NCBI RefSeq assembly: GCF_004522105.1
Contig: NZ_SPUJ01000006.1
Span: 124,001-188,000, forward strand
Source: Nocardioides sp. 1609
GTDB lineage: Bacteria > Actinomycetota > Actinomycetes > Propionibacteriales > Nocardioidaceae
DNA length: 64,000 bases
Direction of reading: 5' to 3'
Shown: one piece after another, positions 61,103 to 64,000 of the stretch
Position numbering within the stretch: the first letter of the stretch is position 1
How the letters are laid out: each line of letters starts with the position of its first letter
Notes under the pieces: generated by a model
Databases searched by the model: none
Seen by the model: only the letters and a program-made list of their open reading frames with translations
What the model was told of the DNA's origin: nothing
Made by a program: the position numbers and the translations under genes

Positions 61103-61702
61103 TCAGCGCGCGTCGTCGCTCCGCCCGGCCTCCAGCAGGGTCAGGGCGTTGCGGAGCCCCGTCTCCACGATCTCGTCGGCGAGGGTGGGGTCGGTCACCG
61201 CCCGGGCCAGCTGCAGCGTCCCGATCATGAGCGCGTAGACGCCGAGGCTGCGGGCCCGCGACGGGCTCGACGTCCCGTCCTCGGCCAGCCGGGCCTCCAT
61301 GTCGTCGACGATCGCCAGGAGCCCCTCGGTGTAGGTCCGCCGGGTGGGCTCGGGGCTCCGAGCGATCTCGTCCAGGAGGGCCGCGGACGGGCACCCGTCG
61401 GCGGGGGCGTCGCGGTGCTCCGCCGACAGGTACCGGCGCACCAGCTGCTCCACGCCCTCGCGGCCGGGCGCGAGCAGCGCGAGCCGGTCGCGCTGCGCAG
61501 CAAGCTCGCTGGCCACCACCGCCTCGACGAGGTCGTCCTTGGAGTCGAAGTGGGCGTAGAAGGCGCCGTTGGTGAGGCCGGCGTCCCTCATCAGCACGGC
61601 CACGCCGGAGCCGTCGATGCCGTCGTCCTTCAGCCGCCGGCCCGCGGTCTCGAGGATGCGGGCCCGCGTGGCCTGCTTGTGCTTCTCGTCGTATCGCGCC
61701 AC
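61103..61702 (-). CDS. TetR-family transcriptional regulator
   Basis: 199 residues from GTG 61702 with AGGGAGG five bases upstream. N-terminal HTH with ARILETAGRRLKDDGIDGSG and MRDAGLTNGAFYAHFDSKDDL; C-terminal TetR_C-like helical ligand domain with a single Cys (DGCPSAALL). NemR/AcrR-like subgroup. Probably controls the adjacent SDR gene through the TTACG-N2-CGTAA palindrome at 62598-62609. Co-oriented with the SDR, about 145 bases downstream of it. Confidence 0.9.
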   Translation of the reverse strand: MARYDEKHKQATRARILETAGRRLKDDGIDGSGVAVLMRDAGLTNGAFYAHFDSKDDLVEAVVASELAAQRDRLALLAPGREGVEQLVRRYLSAEHRDAPADGCPSAALLDEIARSPEPTRRTYTEGLLAIVDDMEARLAEDGTSSPSRARSLGVYALMIGTLQLARAVTDPTLADEIVETGLRNALTLLEAGRSDDAR

Positions 61703-61846
61703 GGGTCCCTCCCTCGCCGTCCTGCGGCCGCCACCTGGTGACGACGACCCTGCCACGGACGTGGCCGCCCCGGCGTGGGCCACCACGTCCGACGTCCGCA
61801 CGAAGGCGGACGCGCCCGGCGGCCTGGCCCTCGTCCGCGGAGGCAC

Positions 61847-62551
61847 TCAGGCAGCGGGTGCCGCGTAGCGCTCGTCCACCGGGAGGTGGAGGCCCGCGCG
61901 GACCGCGCGGGCGGTGCCGTCGGCGAGCACCTCGCTGGCGCCCGACTCGAGTCCGTCGAGCACCTGGCGAGCGACGTCGGTGGCCGAGGTCTTCGGCGCC
62001 TCGACGCCGCGCGCCATGTCGGTGTCGACGTAGCCCATGTAGACGCCGAGCACCTGGACGCCGTGGGGCGCGAGCTCGAGACGCATCGAGTCCGTCGCCG
62101 ACCACAGCGCCGCCTTGGAGACTCCGTAGCTGGCACCGAGGGCCAGCCACGACAGCACGGACGCCACGTTGACCACGGCTCCCGAGCGCTCGCGGACGCC
62201 GTCGACGAACGCGGCGGTCACGGCCAGCGGACCGAAGAGGTTGACCTCCAGCTCGCTGCGCAGGTTCGCGGTGTCCGTGGAGAGCACGGACGTCGGGAGC
62301 GAGATCCCGGCGTTGTTGACCACGATGCCCACGTCGCGCGCGGTGCGGGCGGCGGCGGCCACGGAGGCCGGGTCGGTCACGTCGAGGCGGAGCGGCTCGA
62401 CGCGGCCGTCGGTGACGTCGATCGCCCGCGGGTCGCGCGCACCGGCGTACACCCGGGCCACGCCCCGCTCCAGCAGCTGGACGACGAGCTCGCGTCCGAG
62501 CCCTCGGTTGGCACCCGTGACGAGCACGGTCTGTCCGGCGAGGTCGGTCAT
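61847..62551 (-). CDS. Short-chain dehydrogenase/reductase (SDR)
   Basis: 234 residues from ATG 62551 with AGGAGG upstream. Classical SDR: TGANRGLG cofactor motif, NNAGIS, catalytic Ser in NVASVLSW and YxxxK as ASYGVSKAAL. NADP preference is plausible from the Arg following the Gly motif. Substrate unknown. A palindromic operator overlaps its promoter, and a TetR regulator is downstream, suggesting ligand-inducible expression. Confidence 0.92.
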   Translation of the reverse strand: MTDLAGQTVLVTGANRGLGRELVVQLLERGVARVYAGARDPRAIDVTDGRVEPLRLDVTDPASVAAAARTARDVGIVVNNAGISLPTSVLSTDTANLRSELEVNLFGPLAVTAAFVDGVRERSGAVVNVASVLSWLALGASYGVSKAALWSATDSMRLELAPHGVQVLGVYMGYVDTDMARGVEAPKTSATDVARQVLDGLESGASEVLADGTARAVRAGLHLPVDERYAAPAA

Positions 62552-62597
62552 GGTTCCTCCTGGGTTCGACCGGCCACACGGCCGGAACGGATTGATC

Positions 62598-62609
62598 TTA
62601 CGGTCGTAA
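62598..62609. promoter_or_regulatory. Palindromic operator before the SDR gene
   Basis: TTACGGTCGTAA (TTACG-GT-CGTAA) about 47 bases before the SDR start, overlapping a TAAGAT -10 candidate (62595-62600, minus strand). Local AT content is high. Likely site for the neighbouring TetR protein. Confidence 0.55.
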
Positions 62610-62681
62610 TACAAAAGCGACCGCAGGATCATTCCCCGCCCGCCCGGGCCACCGGTTCGTCCACCGGTCCGCCGAGGCAGA

Positions 62682-62849
62682 TCAGGCGGCCCAGCGCGTC
62701 GACTCGTGGATCAGGTCGGCCATCGCGACGACGCCGGCGAGGTCGCCACGTCGCTCCAGCAGCCTGCCCACCCTGGTCGTGTGCTCGAGCATCGCGTCCC
62801 GGTGTCGCTTCTCCTCGGCCGCCGCCGCGTCCCGCCCCTGCTTCGCCAT
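62682..62849 (-). CDS. Small 55-residue hypothetical protein
   Basis: ATG 62849 to TGA 62682; MAKQGRDAAAAEEKRHRDAM... ending HESTRWAA. Preceded by GGAGG at five bases and a TTGACA promoter, so it looks like a real gene although very short. Predicted helical and highly charged, with a possible amphipathic helix (VGRLLERRGDLAGVVAMADL); no membrane segment or Cys. Not recognised. An antitoxin-like or regulatory peptide is conceivable but unsupported. Confidence 0.6.
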   Translation of the reverse strand: MAKQGRDAAAAEEKRHRDAMLEHTTRVGRLLERRGDLAGVVAMADLIHESTRWAA

Positions 62850-62882
62850 CGTGGCCTCCACCCTCCCGCGTCCTTAACTGTA

Positions 62883-62913
62883 GTAACTCAGTAGATGTTA
62901 CGGACAATGTCAA
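62883..62913 (-). promoter_or_regulatory. AT-rich TTGACA promoter with GTAAC-N9-GTTAC dyad
   Basis: Minus-strand TTGACA (62913-62908) and, after 17 bases, TGAGTT (62890-62885). Between and over them lies the inverted repeat GTAAC/GTTAC (62883-62887, 62897-62901). The region is strikingly AT-rich for this genome. Drives the 55-residue gene; the dyad may be its operator. Confidence 0.5.
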
Positions 62914-63000
62914 GCGACCACCCGGGCGGGGGGCGTCGCGCGCTCCGTCCAGTGCTTCAGTGGGCTACCCACCCACCCCTCACCCACCCGCGAGGTCCCC

Positions 63001-64000
63001 ATTCCTGGTGTCGTCCGCCTCCGCCCCTCCGCCGCCGACGACGGCCCCGACCTCCGGGCCCTCGCCGACGGCGCCGCCGCCGTCGGCCGGGACGTCGACG
63101 GAGCGCTCGACCTCGCAGCGGCGTGGTCGGACCGGCTCCCCCGCCCCGGTCGCGGCGCGACCCGGTCGTTGTGGGAGGCGATGGCCACCGTCGCCGCCAC
63201 CGACCTGCAGGTGGCCCGCGCCCTCGAGCCGCACCTGGACGCCGTCGCGATCCTCGACGAGCTCGACGGTCGCGACGTGCCCGCCGGCACCACCTGGGGT
63301 GTCTTCGCGGCCGAGGGCCCCGGGGTCCGGCTCGAGGCGCGCGAGGCGGAGGACGGCTGGGTCCTCGACGGCACCAAGCCCTGGTGCTCGCTCGCGGGGC
63401 GCCTGAGCCACGCCCTCGTGACGGCCTGGATCGGCGACGCCCGCGGCCTGTTCGCGCTCGACCTGCGCTCCCCCGGGGTCACCACCGGCGGCGGCACGTG
63501 GGTCGCCCGGGGCCTGCCCGAGGTCGTCAGCACCCCGATCGACCTCGCCGGCGTCCGTGCCGAGCCGGTCGGTGGACCCGGCTGGTACCTCGAGCGCCAC
63601 GGCTTCGCCTGGGGCGGCATCGGCGTCGCCGCGGTCTGGTACGGCGGCGCGGTCGGGGTCGCACGCCGGCTGCTGCGCCAGGCGGCGGAGCGCGAGCTCG
63701 ACCAGGTGGGCCGCGCCCACCTCGGCGCCGTCGACCGGACCCTCCACGCGGCGCGGGCCGTCCTCGCCGAGGCCGCGGACGACGTCGACGCCGGTCGGGC
63801 GGACGGGCCGGCCGGCGCCGTCCTGGCGCTGCGCGTCCGCGCCGTCGTGGCCGGCGCCGTCGAGTCCGTCCTGCGCCACGGCGACCACGCCCTCGGGCCG
63901 GGCCCGCTCGTCGGCGAGCCGGAGCACGCCGCCGCGGTCGCCGACCTGCACCTCTACGTGCGCCAGCACCACGCCGAGCGCGACGACGCCACCCTCGGCG
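63001..64000 (+). CDS. Acyl-CoA dehydrogenase-like protein (cut by window end)
   Basis: Open frame from 62887 to the end of the window. The protein (VVRLRPSAADDGPDLRALA...) shows acyl-CoA-dehydrogenase features: an N-terminal helical domain and a middle beta domain with TTWGVFAAEGPGV, WVLDGTKPWCSLAG and ALDLRSPGVT. The usual catalytic-Glu region is beyond or unclear. No ATG/GTG/TTG occurs in frame until TTG at about 63160; ATT 63001, preceded by GAGGT, is a possible rare start and is used here provisionally. Family call good, start uncertain. Confidence 0.65.
   Translation, partial: MPGVVRLRPSAADDGPDLRALADGAAAVGRDVDGALDLAAAWSDRLPRPGRGATRSLWEAMATVAATDLQVARALEPHLDAVAILDELDGRDVPAGTTWGVFAAEGPGVRLEAREAEDGWVLDGTKPWCSLAGRLSHALVTAWIGDARGLFALDLRSPGVTTGGGTWVARGLPEVVSTPIDLAGVRAEPVGGPGWYLERHGFAWGGIGVAAVWYGGAVGVARRLLRQAAERELDQVGRAHLGAVDRTLHAARAVLAEAADDVDAGRADGPAGAVLALRVRAVVAGAVESVLRHGDHALGPGPLVGEPEHAAAVADLHLYVRQHHAERDDATLG

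Overview
The window is very GC-rich actinobacterial chromosome, almost fully coding, with many GTG starts, 1-8 base ATGA/GTGA/TGATG overlaps inside operons and no insertion sequence, prophage or CRISPR array that I can see. Gene order follows the Mycobacterium tuberculosis Rv3649-Rv3683 block and then the Rv3708c-Rv3721c block, as far as I remember those loci: helicase, Tad cluster, HAD hydrolase, acs, holin-like protein, marP-nudix-tlpA-nth, crp, MBL, RidA, ArsA pair, whiB, ponA2, metallophosphoesterase, then asd-lysC, recR-ybaB-dnaX. Composition and gene content suggest a Nocardioides-like member of the Propionibacteriales. That placement is inference, not a database result.

Left part (1-11.2 kb): the 3' end of a DUF1998 helicase; a complete seven-gene Tad/Flp-type pilus-like operon on the minus strand (1942-6859); a HAD-IB hydrolase; and an unrecognised three-gene insert (7835-10152) whose central protein joins a WXG-like N-terminus to a GHSQG serine hydrolase. 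Next comes an intergenic region with a strong promoter and a 5'/3' closing helix, which I read as an Ms1/6S-like RNA, and then a degenerate Fic-like protein.

Middle-left (11.2-30.1 kb), largely accessory: a methyltransferase; a LytS/LytTR two-component system next to a small membrane protein and a sodium:solute symporter; an acid phosphatase; formaldehyde dehydrogenase fdhA with a perfect CRP-type site upstream; and a ~9.7-kb nitrate-assimilation operon on the minus strand (narK, nitrate reductase, FAD/BFD electron carrier, nirB, nirD, NnaR-like regulator, sirohydrochlorin chelatase). A divergent DUF485-symporter operon (28075-30044) precedes acetyl-CoA synthetase, so import and activation of acetate are adjacent.

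Middle-right (32-53 kb), conserved core: holin-like protein; three tandem palindromes between convergent genes; marP, nudix, TlpA lipoprotein and nth; crp; MBL, nudix, RidA and DUF4177. An inserted segment follows (DesK-type two-component system with an ABC exporter, an APC permease and a TfoX-like protein). Then come the paired ArsA/Get3-like ATPases, a WhiB4-like regulator, a class A penicillin-binding protein, YqeY and a metallophosphoesterase.

Right part (53-64 kb): tRNA-Pro(CGG), a proline-rich repeat membrane protein, asd-lysC, DUF5063, recR-ybaB-dnaX, SRP RNA, tRNA-Ser(GGA), a TetR-SDR pair with a palindromic operator, a 55-residue gene behind an AT-rich promoter, and an acyl-CoA dehydrogenase-like gene cut by the window end. 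Many genes have TAGNNT or TACNNT boxes 6-8 bases before the start codon, which points to leaderless transcription. Several terminators share GACCCG...CGGGTC stem arms.
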